Source: Ophiothrix spiculata
Lineage: Eukaryota; Echinodermata; Ophiuroidea; Amphilepidida; Ophiotrichidae
Assembly: GCA_000969725.1 (NCBI GenBank)
Contig: JXSR01S022947.1
Direction: 5' to 3' (one strand)
DNA: 26,657 nucleotides
Made by a program: the position numbers and the translations under genes. The notes beneath the pieces are model-generated. The model was given only the letters and a program-made list of their open reading frames with translations. It did not search any database and had not been told where the DNA came from. Of this stretch, positions 1-11,743 are shown one piece after another. Each line of letters starts with the position of its first letter. The first letter of the stretch is position 1.

Positions 1-134
<134 letters not shown>

Positions 135-2154
135 TTATAAATGCAGAGAGAATATCAATTTGAGTTAATCTGTAGAAAATGTTTGGAATTCCATCTTACA
201 CCAAGAACATGTTATAAAAACCATAAGGCAGCTGTTTGTATACAAAATAGCACTTTTAATGATGATTCTGTTTTCTTGATTTACTAAGGTGTAAGACTGT
301 TAATTTGAGTTTATATTGAAGATCGGGACTACAACATATATAGCCTTGTTCAAGGCTGGATTGGGCACCCCTCCCTCCTTCATGATTAAAGTTCAAGTGT
401 AAACAATATAGGCCTATAGATATTAATATATGTCCATATTAATTGATTTTCAACTATTCCTGCTGATAATCAAGGGTTTATGTGATAGACAAGTAATTCC
501 CAAAAATATCGAATATTCTAATAGTACTAGGATAACCACAGGCTCAGCTAGATACCCACACAGAGATTTTGCTTCATCAGACCATATGTTAATATTACAC
601 AAATCCTGTTAGGGCAGACTTAACAATATCCTTGCACATGTTCAAAACTGTGATATTTTTAGATTTTTCCATTTGAAGTGATAATGTGCTATTTTCTGGT
701 GGGTTTTGAAGTGTCAAGCACCATGCGTTAAAGGGCAATTGTGAAGATGAAAAATTGTGATAGGTTTACTGTGGCATAGGCCTATATTGTCTAAGGGATA
801 TTACCAGTGACATATATCATGTAAAGCTTAGGTTCCATACATACTTTGCTTGGGAAATTCATAAATATAAAGTGAATATTAGCTTTTACGTTGCAGAACC
901 TTGACTATTTATTTTTGTTTTAGTTTCTTTTGTTTGGGCAAATCTTTATTTGCAATTTAAGATGTATGCCTGTTTACAGAATAAAGAGTGTAATAAGACA
1001 TATATCCCAGAGATTTTACTAACTAAGGACTTGAGGCAAGTCTACAACATATATTGAAGAACTGGACTTCAAAATAAAAAAATAAAGATTTCCAACAAGA
1101 CGGGTCAGTTTGATGTGTTGCTGGTCAACTTGTCAGAGAAGGTCCTGGGATGAATGGGTCAAACTTCCAAAGATGACTACCATTGAGTTGAGGACCAACT
1201 TCAAAGTGCATTTAAATATTTTTAAGCAATTGCATCTTGAAATTATCAATAGAGGTCATGGGTTCAATCCCAGGAATTGGTACTCTTTTTTTACCAACAT
1301 GCTACCCCATCATCTTAATAGTTGCTCATGAAAGGACAGTTTTGAGTGTGTGTGCAAGTTCCACTATATGTAACCAGAGTAATATACATGTTTTGCGCAT
1401 GAAGTAAATTACATTCACCGGAATGTTTGCTGTCAGCGTACTTAAATTTTGTTGCTATTGCTGTTTTGTTCCGTCAAATAATGAATAATGGCATGCCAAA
1501 CTTTGGTAACATAGCTCACACGATTTTGGTGGAAAGTAAATTTCGTTTTTGAATTGTGGAAAGATGTCATCAAATTTGGAAAATATTGCTCTGATACAAA
1601 ATGCTGATCGTTTATCTGCTTAAAAATAATAATAAGCTTGAAAAAGTATTATATTCTGAAAGAAAATGAACATGTCCAAAAGTAACACTTTTGTGGTGGA
1701 AACACATTTTCAGCCATTTTTGACGTTTTTCGCTACTTTTAAAGGCATAAATCATAGTCATAATGGCATTAAAAGTATGACAAACCATATATGACCAAGT
1801 AGATCTTGACAAGTCCTATCCAAAAATCTCAATATTGGAAGAGAAAAAGGCACTGAGAGGTTTTCGTGGATCAAAGAATGTAAAACAAGCTATTGGCACC
1901 GGATTTTTTGGAATGTGCGATACGCTGCTTGTGCATCAAGCATAGATTTGCAGTCAGACTAGCTACAAGATCGTTTCTGGAAAAATATAAAGGTAATAAT
2001 AAAATAGCTTGGCTCTAAGCAATACAACAAGATGGAAGGCCAGTACAGATTCCACTTTTAATTTCCTTGGTTCAATTAACTTTTGAGAGATTTTGACCCT
2101 AAATTATGTTATGATACCATGGGTTGTACTGCACTATTAAGGTACAGTTAAATA

Positions 2155-2302
2155 CACGGGTGTGAGAGTCGGGTGATAAAAAAGCTGAAAATAGTGACAA
2201 AATGCCCAAAACAGGCTGAAAATGAAAGAAAAAGATGAAATTATGACCTCTCCAAGGCACTGAAAAAAAACTGATATCAACTTAAAAGCTGTCACACCCC
2301 TG
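2155..2302. mobile_element. Short inverted-repeat element (MITE), copy 1 of a family
   Basis: The ends are inverted: CACGGGTGTGAG on the left, and CAGGGGTGTGACAGC read inward from the right. The interior (GATAAAAAAGCTGAAAATAG and similar) resembles the element at 5520-5656, so the two belong to one family. The CAGGGG-type termini suggest a hAT-like origin. No clear target duplication is visible for this copy. Confidence 0.55.
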
Positions 2303-2429
2303 CAAATATGCCTGTGCAAAACATTTTCTTCAAGCATGTACGATTGGTAGTTTAATTGAACAAGATTTACAAATCAAACATATTCCTGTACCAATGGTGC
2401 AGTACCAAATGGTTTTGCACCATAAGGAT

Positions 2430-2648
2430 ACCCTGGTCACATAACCTTGCGGCAAGATTATGATGTCTTTACAGCGTCAATTCGCCGGAAGCATACCGCA
2501 AGAATTTAATTTTGAGATAAAACCTTGCGGTTTGTATGCGATGTCTTCAGTTATGGTCGCATAACCACCAATGTCCGACCGGGCATCGCAATCATTCAGC
2601 CGTGTCATACCGATGTCATACCGGCATTGCGGCTTATGTGACCAGGGT
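2430..2648. mobile_element. 219-bp inverted-repeat element next to a splice donor
   Basis: Perfect 15-bp terminal inverted repeats, ACCCTGGTCACATAA at 2430-2444 and its complement at 2634-2648, flank a CpG-containing interior with further short inversions such as ACCTTGCGG/CCGCAA. No target duplication could be fixed. It ends 33 bp from the exon whose donor is at 2680-2679. No coding capacity is seen; non-autonomous. Confidence 0.7.
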
Positions 2649-2680
2649 GTAATGCAAACAAAAAATGTTCGATTACATAC

Positions 2681-2888
2681 CTTGGTTCTGAGAGGTACAA
2701 ATTCAGGGTAGTTCTTATCGTAGAAGTCATCTAGGGCCCTCTGATATTTGGAATAACTGATAAGCCAGTTGATGGAAGGGAAATGTTTTCTTTGGGCAAG
2801 CTTCTTATCCAAACCCCAGAACACTTGCACAATACCCAGAGTTGCAGAGGTCACAGGGTCAGAGAAATCACCACCAGGGGGTGACACA
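2681..2888 (-). CDS. ATP6V1A: V-type H+-ATPase subunit [13 protein letters not shown] exon
   Basis: The 208-nt exon covers about residues 409-478. It starts [20 protein letters not shown] and includes [20 protein letters not shown], a WLISYSKY block and EFVPLRTK at the end. [12 protein letters not shown] is a signature stretch of V/A-type catalytic subunits near the nucleotide site. The acceptor is ttgctttccag. The donor is AAG|GTATGT in phase 0. The open frame continues past the donor to 2477, but that part is intron and lies inside an inverted-repeat element. Confidence 0.98.
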
Positions 2889-3080
2889 CTGGAAAGCAAT
2901 ACAGAAAATATTAAGTAATATTAGATTGTTGGTAGGCATGTATATTTTGGGCAAATTTTCTTTGGGGTAAAAATTTCTATGGCCAATATGGGAAGTTGCA
3001 CACTAGAAGTAGGAAGGTATGCTTTTCTGAAATGATAAAATACAGGGGCGTATTTCACAAAGAGTTACAATCGTTCTTAA

Positions 3081-3694
3081 GGTATTAAACCTGGGATAGA
3101 GGAGTGAAAATTTTTCACTAATGAACACTTTAACATGTATACTTTCAACTTATAAAGAAAAAAAAATCATTTCTTGCTTACTCATAATAACAAATAAAAT
3201 ATAATAATTCATTGTTTTCCTTTGCTTACGCAAACTTTAAAGTGAATTTTCTCATATTTCATTTTTACACTAGTTTGTTGATTGCAAAAAAATGTGGAGC
3301 AAAAAGTATACATCCCATAGGCTTCAAATTTGACACAAATATGATTGAAAGTGTACTCTATGATTTCTACATACTTCCAAAAATATGTGATGGTTTGATT
3401 TGGTTGCTGGATGTCATATGCAAATTTTCTTATTACAAGATAAACTATTTTGCATGCAGAGGATACCTAAACCGTAAGTCTGTGCAATGAGGTTAAAATC
3501 ATAGATCTTTTGAAGAGCTTTAATTTGACACCTCAATGAGATGGCTAATTAATTATGCAAATTAGCTCATTAATATGCATACATTTTTTGCGCATGTAAT
3601 TTTTTTCATATACTTCTAATATTCTTACATGGGCAAAGTATGAAGTTTGTGTGATGCTTTTGAAGAAAGTTAGCCAAATCCCAGGTGTAATACC
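3081..3694. mobile_element. 614-bp TTAA-flanked non-autonomous DNA transposon
   Basis: TTAA occurs at both edges (3077-3080 and 3695-3698). Inside it are 17-bp inverted repeats with one mismatch: GGTATTAAACCTGGGAT at 3081-3097 and ATCCCAGGTGTAATACC at 3678-3694. TTAA targets are characteristic of the piggyBac and Kolobok superfamilies. The 92-codon open frame inside (3212-3490) resembles nothing I recognise and is probably chance. Confidence 0.7.
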
Positions 3695-3888
3695 TTAAGC
3701 ATCGCAAATCGCTGGTAAGTACTAGATTATACCGTAAAGTTACGAACAACAAATTTTAACAAGGGTTTGGATCAAAATGTAGCATTTTAAATTTATATTT
3801 GTCAATGTTGGCAGAAATTCTCATTAGAAACAATAGAACAACTTTGACAAGAAAGGCAAATAACCGTTTTTACACATGTAAGGGTTTA

Positions 3889-4396
3889 GGCCCGTATTCC
3901 AGAAAGACGTTTAGCTAAATCACAGTTTTAACTTCTCATCAATAGCACGGCTCACTGAACTGTTCTGCCTGAAAGTTGCGATGGTGCGTATCATTCCTTG
4001 ACAGTTGATGTTCACTTAAAACTGTTGTTTAGGCTTGGCGTCCAAAGACATTCGCTCGGCCGAGTGACATTCACTCTTGATATTCACTCTGACTTGTTCG
4101 CTAAAACGGAGAGCGAATGTCGCTCTCATTGAGCGAACATCGTTTCAATCGATGAAAGCGAATGTCACTCGCGCATATCGTAGTGGTATCATTATTTAAT
4201 ATACAAACCCAAGAATAATCGGAGCGATCTTCGCTCCAATTCAATCTGAAGTGTAGCGAATGTCATGAAATTTGTTAAGCGAATGTCGCTTCCCGTTGGA
4301 GCAAAGTTTTCTTAGTAGGGTGAGCGAATGTCACTGGGACAAGCGAATGTCTTTGGACGTCAAGCCTTAGCTGAACACCTTTCTGAAATACGGGCC
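3889..4396. mobile_element. Outer inverted-repeat element interrupted by a second element
   Basis: The termini begin GGCCCGTATTCCAGAAAG on the left and, read inward from the right, GGCCCGTATTTCAGAAAG. The similarity runs on for about 30 bp through a GTTTAGCTAA / GTTCAGCTAA block. The element's centre is occupied by the separate element at 4032-4366. No coding capacity. No convincing target duplication is visible. Confidence 0.7.
4032..4366. mobile_element. 335-bp PIF/Harbinger-like MITE with an internal GCGAATGTC array
   Basis: The 25-bp terminal inverted repeats begin GGCTTGGCGTCCAAAGACAT on the left. The right terminus, read inward, begins GGCTTGACGTCCAAAGACAT, one mismatch. A 3-bp TTA flanks both sides (4029-4031, 4367-4369). 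TTA/TAA duplications and GG-starting termini fit PIF/Harbinger. The nonamer GCGAATGTC occurs six times on the plus strand, and once exactly in the left terminus on the other strand, plus degenerate forms such as GACATTCACTC. No open reading frame. Confidence 0.8.
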
Positions 4397-4467
4397 AAAA
4401 TGTTTATCTTACCAAATTCAATACCCCAAGATTCTTGTAGACAATAGCCACACAATTTTACTGATGG

Positions 4468-4512
4468 GCTTTTTGTAGCTCAAGTGCTAGTGTTGCGATT
4501 CAATCCCACAAT
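4468..4512 (+). repeat. Possible SINE fragment with tRNA-like promoter boxes
   Basis: TAGCTCAAGTGCTAG from 4476 resembles an RNA polymerase III A box, and GCGATTCAATCCC at 4495-4507 a B box. They are closer together than in a real tRNA and no acceptor stem can be formed, so at most this is an eroded tRNA-derived SINE head. Confidence 0.35.
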
Positions 4513-5027
4513 CGTTGGACCCGCGGGGATGGGGGTTTGAGTGGGGCCCGGGTGAGGTCCAGGTGGTTGGTAGGTTTTGGGGGTGCAATCAGGATATATG
4601 TGTTGTCATCACTGAGCAGAAATCAACGGGAACTGGTACTTTTTCACGCATAGTCGAGGTCTGCACAGACTATGAAAAGGATAGCAATTTCATGCTTTAT
4701 GGAAATAAAAAGGGTATATTTTTCAGCAGTTGTACAGTCACTAGTCATTGTTTATTGTGTGCATTTCATAGACACAGAAATTCAAGTTAATGGGTTAATT
4801 ATCTACTATTTTGGAGACTTTTTTCGTATTTGTTTCTACTAATCTCTGATAAATAAAAAGCATCATCAGTGTCTGCTATCAAGAAATCTGTACCCCATAA
4901 CTTTTGATTTAGTAACAATTATGTACCTGGTTACCTGGTACTAACTTGGTATATTGTTAGTATCCGTGTTTAGGGTCTGATCTGGAAAGGCTTGCTCGGT
5001 GATGACAACATGTGAAAGTATGTAAGT

Positions 5028-5086
5028 GGCCCCCCTGGGCCCTTAGATTGTTCAATGCTCTAACCACCCAGCTACAAGGCCCTTTT
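5028..5086 (-). repeat. tRNA-like SINE head remnant
   Basis: On the minus strand GGGCCTTGTAGCTGGGTGGT followed by TAGAGCATTGAACAATC resembles the acceptor/D-arm region of a tRNA, with an A box at about 5056-5074. The downstream B box has eroded. A functional tRNA is not supported. Confidence 0.45.
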
Positions 5087-5280
5087 AATGTACAATTAGG
5101 TTGAAATGTTTTGTAATATGTGTCAAGACTAATGCATCAACAACTAAAGCAAAATACAGTCAGAAATAATTGTCTCAATTTTCCAGTGGAACCATGTAGC
5201 TTCTGTGACTCACTGAATTTAAAACTGCTATGCCGAGAGACACAATCTATCAAAATGCTTTAAATCTTTGATTCTACTTA

Positions 5281-6012
<732 letters not shown>

Positions 6013-6045
6013 TCAAAAAAAATCCAAAAGAAAAGATTAGAAAGG

Positions 6046-6135
6046 TTTTACGACGAGATTCAGCCCATCTGGAGGTGGAAATGGCCATCATGGACACATT
6101 GTAACCCATATCTTGGGAATCTCAGCTAATGTAAA
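6046..6135 (-). pseudogene. Decayed tandem copy of the Walker B exon
   Basis: About 90 bp matches the true exon at 5912-6003 in the same orientation. In frame, the minus strand reads [17 protein letters not shown] where the gene has [17 protein letters not shown]. The copy has a 1-nt deletion in its upstream part, so its frame is broken, and the metal-binding Asp has become Ile. Its acceptor AG is lost: ccccttttACATTAG stands where the real exon has cccagGTATTACACTAG. The copy ends near the original splice acceptor. It cannot replace the real exon. The match is too long and too well placed to be chance. Confidence 0.88.
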
Positions 6136-6329
6136 AGGGGGTCATTGAATCAGGCATAATAGATGAAAATGCATATTTGTTATTTCCTGAAAGGGTTTGC
6201 AAACTATAATGTGAGCTACTGAACTATGTTTAGACTTGTTCAAAGCACACATTATGATAAGGCTCTAATTAAGTTCAATTAGTGTGGTGTGCTAAATTAG
6301 TCTTTTGTACTAAGTTTGTAGCTATGGTT

Positions 6330-6916
6330 CAGAGATGCCAACTTCAAAACTCAGAAAACTGTACTCAGAAAGTCAAAAAAATTGTATTTTGCCATACAAA
6401 TCTGTATTTTTGGATATGTCAAATATCACTTGAAAATCTAAGACCTAAGGTTAAAAACTGTTATCAAAGCTTATTGCACATGCTTTGAAAACCAATAAGC
6501 ATAATACTTACAATGTATGATAAATCGACAAATATTTCGAACAACTCCGGTTTCTGTGTTTACAAGCCGAGTGTCATCATTTCAATGCAAATACAGCAGC
6601 TTTGAATCAACCCTACAATTCTGTAAAGTCCATTTTGATTGGCCAACGCCAGAGCAAAATGCATATCGATGTACATGACATCAGCCAATCACCCCAAAGA
6701 TAAGCATGTTAGTTCAGCCATGAAAATAGTAGAGCGTAATGAAGGAATTCTCTCCTATTATTTTATCGGCACTGGACATTATCTCTCTCTGCAGTCGTTA
6801 TTTACCTTTTTTGTTCTCTTACGTAATTCGTACTCTGAAGGGCACAAATCTTATTTCCATATTTGCATGGATTTTCCGTAAGAAATACGGTAAAATCGTA
6901 CTACTTGGCATCTCTG
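6330..6916. mobile_element. 587-bp hAT-like non-autonomous element
   Basis: Termini are CAGAGATGCCAA at 6330-6341 and TTGGCATCTCTG at 6905-6916, a perfect 12-bp inverted repeat starting with the CAGAG typical of hAT ends. The 8-bp flanks (ctatggtt and tataatgg) do not match well, so the insertion is old or the boundaries approximate. Open frames inside (6639-6881, 6739-6921) resemble no transposase. Confidence 0.55.
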
Positions 6917-7475
6917 TATAATGGTGGTTGGCACAGGACAACACTGGCCTATACTGGAATTTGGCATGTGATTGTGAAAAGCATTTGTAAAATGTCTTAG
7001 TATGATGATGTTGTGAGAAATAATAACTCTTTGAATATCCCAAAAACACTGATCTTTTACACATATATAGGCTTCACTTAATAAATTTCCATTGCATCAA
7101 AAAGCCTTGAAAATGTCCAGCTAGCATGTGTCTTGCAAGACCCGGATATACACTTTGTGAAATTATGGGATTGTGATAGTGTAGCTCTCTTGAAGCAACA
7201 TATTTTCATCTATCATATACATGATCAGCATATATTCTTGAATGATTGTGGGAAAGGTAAACCACATTGAATAACACTTTAATTTCAGAAATTTATGTTT
7301 TATTAACATAAACTGTAACTTACACTTTCATATTTATTGTCATAATTTGATATCATACCACTTCTTGACAGGTTAGTGTGATGCATGATGGGTAAGACAG
7401 CCATTTGTTTTTAGATAATATATAAATGAGAACTGCATAGATTATCTCCTCTAACCTCAGACCTGGAACTAATAC

Positions 7476-7646
7476 CAGACCTGAAACTGGCTCACAGTGA
7501 AACAAGAGGAAAATGCTCAAAGGAGCTGAAAAACAGCGTGAAATTTGGGTGAAATGGCTCAAAAAGGGCTGAATATAAAAGAAAGTGCGTAAATTTGAAC
7601 TAAAAAAAGAGGAAATCAGCTGAAAAGAGGTAAAGTTTCAGGCCTG
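7476..7646. mobile_element. 171-bp inverted-repeat MITE
   Basis: Ends CAGACCTGAAACT at 7476-7488 and AGTTTCAGGCCTG at 7634-7646 are inverted with one mismatch. TAATAC stands immediately outside both ends (7470-7475 and 7647-7652), consistent with a target duplication. The right-hand TAATAC is also the first bases of the next element, so this one appears to have landed on that element's edge. Confidence 0.65.
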
Positions 7647-7647
7647 T

Positions 7648-7921
7648 AATACGTCAATCCTGGATTTCCCGACCGGAAATCAATCTTTACTGAAATTTTA
7701 GCCCATATACAGTTTTGCATATAAAGCTAATAAGCCGTGACATTAATGCTCCTGCAATTCATATACATATTAGCGGGCAATATGAATTGTTGTTTGGCAT
7801 GGGTGGCAGTGTGCATCCATTTCATGCATATTTGGGTGCATCGTTATACTTATCAGTGCATTGTGGGATTAAATTTCAGTAAAGATTGATTTCCGGTAGG
7901 GAAACCCAGGATCGTCGTATT
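7648..7921. mobile_element. About 272-bp MITE with ~50-bp inverted termini, next to a splice donor
   Basis: The left terminus AATACGTCAATCCTGG...CCGGAAATCAATCTTTACTG (7648-7700) pairs with the right terminus (7869-7921), which read inward begins AATACGACGATCCTGGG. The stretch CCGGAAATCAATCTTTACTG is identical in both arms. The interior is AT-rich and non-coding. The right edge lies about 21 bp from the donor GT at 7942-7941. Confidence 0.75.
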
Positions 7922-7942
7922 GAACACCCCGGCATACCATAC

Positions 7943-8051
7943 CTGTATAGATGGAAGCTTCTCTAGCAGCGACAGGCATGTTGGATGTGTTTGCTACCAG
8001 AGCTGTTCTCTTCATGATGGACTCCGTCTTACCACCAATCTCGACTGTAAG
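7943..8051 (-). CDS. ATP6V1A: V-type H+-ATPase subunit A, exon after the P-loop
   Basis: The 109-nt exon covers about residues 294-329. It reads [20 protein letters not shown] followed by [37 protein letters not shown] is an almost invariant block of the catalytic core. The acceptor is tattttcag in phase 0. The exon ends in phase 1 at ACAG|GTATGG, giving Gly with the next exon. A terminal-inverted-repeat element ends about 21 bp past this donor. Confidence 0.98.
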
Positions 8052-9016
<965 letters not shown>

Positions 9017-9426
9017 TCAGCTTTAAAATGACACTTGTTTCTAGTTTACATGACACCGATATGGTTGTTCGAAGAATGGCATGATAGAATACGCCAAACT
9101 AACTTAAACTTGCTTTGAAGTGGTCCTTCACATTCTCAATTTGACTACATCTCGAAAAAGTTATGTTTCAATTTTTTTGGGAAAAAAAAGATGATATTCT
9201 GCAAAAGTTCGAGAAATGCAGGGATATTTTAAATTTGCTAAAACGTAAAGGGCTGCGACTTTTAAGTTTATTTTGCACTATACCTCAAAATGAGTAATGC
9301 TAACTTTACTTGAGAGGTCATGATGAATGGTAACAATTATTTGAAACAAACTCAAATGCCTGTAAACATTTAAGTTATTTCATATGGTAATGGAAGAAAA
9401 GATATCATGTGTTCCATCATGTATTG

Positions 9427-9543
9427 TTATTTGCATGGGAAATCATGTGAGAAGTTACCGATGAAACATGTCCAAACTGCATGATTGCAAATTTGATTTC
9501 GGGTCATTTCATCACTATAATCACATGATTCCCATACAAATAA
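9427..9543. repeat. Imperfect inverted repeat (117 bp)
   Basis: TTATTTGCATGGGAAATCAT followed by GTGA at the left is inverted at the right as TCACATGATTCCCATACAAA followed by TAA. The arms are about 23-24 bp with one substitution and one indel. It resembles a small foldback element; no target duplication was identified. Confidence 0.6.
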
Positions 9544-9719
9544 TCCCATAGGAACAATGAATGATGGTATACACATGACATACATATAATCTTTCATGCC
9601 ATGAACATACTTCTATAGCTGAATTTATATACTGTATTAATAAATTTAAGCGTGTTGAAACCCAAAGACAATATTTCAAATGGTTTCAACCATCTTGAGA
9701 AAAACCCGTAAATATTTCT

Positions 9720-9782
9720 TTTGAAAAGACTATTTCCGGGTTTGAAAAGACTATTTACGGGTTTTGAAAGACTATTTACGGG
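9720..9782. repeat. Three 21-bp tandem units with an inverted partner
   Basis: Three units of TTTGAAAAGACTATTTMCGGG (9720-9740, 9741-9761, 9762-9782) differ at only a few positions. Upstream, AAAACCCGTAAATA at 9701-9714 is the exact inverse of TATTTACGGGTTTT at 9773-9786, so the block could fold on itself. The unit is a multiple of three, which creates an open frame (9721-9909) that I regard as an artefact. Confidence 0.85.
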
Positions 9783-10003
9783 TTTTCTGCATAATTTATG
9801 GCCGCGTCATTTTCACGCACAGACTTATGCGCGCAATAAACTTAGACACGCAAACCAATATACGCGCTTTAACTTATTGCTTGCATTCATGGTTATAGCA
9901 TTTTGTTAGTGCATTTTTTTAAAAATAAGATTAATTAAATTAGGCCATTGGGGAAGTAAAATTACTAAAAATTACATTGTAAAAAAAATCTCTTAATACA
10001 GTA

Positions 10004-10178
10004 TATAAAACAAATATATACTGACATTTTTCAGATCTCTGGATTATAAAACAAATATATACTGACATTTTTCAGATCTCTGGATTCAAACTATGGCCCT
10101 TCAGTGACTAAAATTTAGCTATTTTAGTCACTTCAGGCCCATAGTTTTAACCAGAGATCTTCAAGTCAGTATATATTT
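10004..10178. repeat. Duplicated hairpin element
   Basis: A 41-bp unit starting TATAAAACAAATATATACTG occurs twice in tandem (10004-10044, 10045-10085). The second copy begins a long imperfect palindrome, about 10053-10178. Its arms include CAGAGATCT-type ends and TATGGGCCTGAAGTGACTA-like stems, and they meet at a short centre near 10117. No protein coding. Confidence 0.8.
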
Positions 10179-10408
10179 GAATATTATACTCACTCAAAGC
10201 AATTCCGATAATTTTCAATGCAAACGACACCGCAATTGATTTCACCCTCTAAAAGCAAAGCAAGTGTTCCAGATATGAAAACACGAAAAACATTCAGCTT
10301 TTCTCAATTTGGTTTGTATTGACACAAGTGGCATTCTAACCCTAACACTTTTGACCACTTCTTTGTTTAAAAACTATCTCCTCGGAAATTTTACAGTCAA
10401 AAATCACG

Positions 10409-10480
10409 GGTTTTCACCTGGATTCGAACCTGGGACCCCTTGCTTCCCAATCCGATTATCACTATGTCAAGCCACTGATC
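10409..10480 (-). repeat. tRNA-derived SINE head
   Basis: The minus strand carries a perfect B box, GGTTCGAATCC (10420-10430), preceded by a weak A-box-like GTGGCTTGACATAGTGATAA (10456-10475). The stems do not pair as in a functional tRNA. The likely origin is a tRNA-derived SINE inserted in the minus orientation. Confidence 0.6.
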
Positions 10481-10652
10481 AGGCGCTGCCATGGCAGCGA
10501 TTTCGTGGTCATAACTAACTCGGGTCTATGACGTATTTGGAATTTCTTAACTTTGTAGAATGGGATATTGTGAGATTCAGTGGGGTTAGGGTTAATATAA
10601 ATCAATTGGCACTGCTTAAACTCTCATCTACACATAGTTAATGCGTTTGCAT

Positions 10653-11167
10653 NNNNNNNNNNNNNNNNNNNNNNNNNNNNNNNNNNNNNNNNNNNNNNNN
10701 NNNNNNNNNNNNNNNNNNNNNNNNNNNNNNNNNNNNNNNNNNNNNNNNNNNNNNNNNNNNNNNNNNNNNNNNNNNNNNNNNNNNNNNNNNNNNNNNNNNN
10801 NNNNNNNNNNNNNNNNNNNNNNNNNNNNNNNNNNNNNNNNNNNNNNNNNNNNNNNNNNNNNNNNNNNNNNNNNNNNNNNNNNNNNNNNNNNNNNNNNNNN
10901 NNNNNNNNNNNNNNNNNNNNNNNNNNNNNNNNNNNNNNNNNNNNNNNNNNNNNNNNNNNNNNNNNNNNNNNNNNNNNNNNNNNNNNNNNNNNNNNNNNNN
11001 NNNNNNNNNNNNNNNNNNNNNNNNNNNNNNNNNNNNNNNNNNNNNNNNNNNNNNNNNNNNNNNNNNNNNNNNNNNNNNNNNNNNNNNNNNNNNNNNNNNN
11101 NNNNNNNNNNNNNNNNNNNNNNNNNNNNNNNNNNNNNNNNNNNNNNNNNNNNNNNNNNNNNNNNNNN
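10653..11167. other. Assembly gap (515 n), probably hiding coding sequence
   Basis: A run of 515 unknown bases lies inside the intron bounded by the exons ending at 12336 and beginning at 8945. Those two exons leave about 97 residues unaccounted for (about 290 nt, entered in phase 0 and left in phase 2). None of the readable sequence on either side encodes this part of the protein. One exon, or two small ones, fit the gap. The stated gap length may itself be an estimate. Confidence 0.9.
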
Positions 11168-11743
11168 TCCTGGAGCTTTTTAGGGGAGCGGTAGAAGAGC
11201 AATTAGAAAAGCTCTTCTGGAGTAAATGAGGGGAGCGATCTGTATTATTAATAAAATTAGCGTTATATATTTAACATTATGCCAAGGGACTTCTTTGCAG
11301 CCCCACGGATCCGGCCATCTCTCTTTACGTTCTGGATTTGACGCAACATCCCGGGACGACTTAGTACACCACACCTCACTAACGAACACAGTCCCATCTT
11401 TTTAAATCCTATGTCTTGTAATTTCCAATTACGAAAAGTAGACAATAAGCACTTTATATGATTTAGGCATAATTTGTCATATGAAGTAGAAATCCGGATC
11501 CGTGGAACTGCAAACAATCATGAATTATCGACACGAGAACACCAGCTTTATACCAGAAGCAAAATCACAACAAACACGAGGGTCGTCCGGTAAAAAATTC
11601 ACCGTTCACATCGTGTTCCTTTTTGTACATGTTTCCGATGCGTATAGCATAAACGCTAATGGACGAACACAACAACTTCCGATCATAAACCGCGCGGTGG
11701 TTGAACATTTTATTCCATGTCACTTGTGTAAATAAAATTTGAC

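Noticed and set aside
2477-2680. Open frame continuing past the [12 protein letters not shown] exon into the intron
   Set aside because: Family similarity stops exactly at AAG|GTATGT, and the next exon (1-131) continues the protein in phase; the extension lies mostly in an inverted-repeat element.
9721-9909. Peptide with repeated KRLFTGF units
   Set aside because: Produced by a 21-bp tandem DNA repeat with no splice or start context of a gene.
10409-10480. Functional tRNA gene on the minus strand
   Set aside because: The B box is perfect, but the acceptor and D stems do not pair; a SINE head explains it better.
10624-11202. Long frames across the run of n
   Set aside because: They exist only because unknown bases contain no stops.
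11263-11517. Minus-strand 84-codon frame with a basic stretch (NVKRDGRIRGAAKKSLGIML)
   Set aside because: Not recognisable as any family, overlaps another equally long frame, has no splice-linked partner, and lies in an intron next to the gap.
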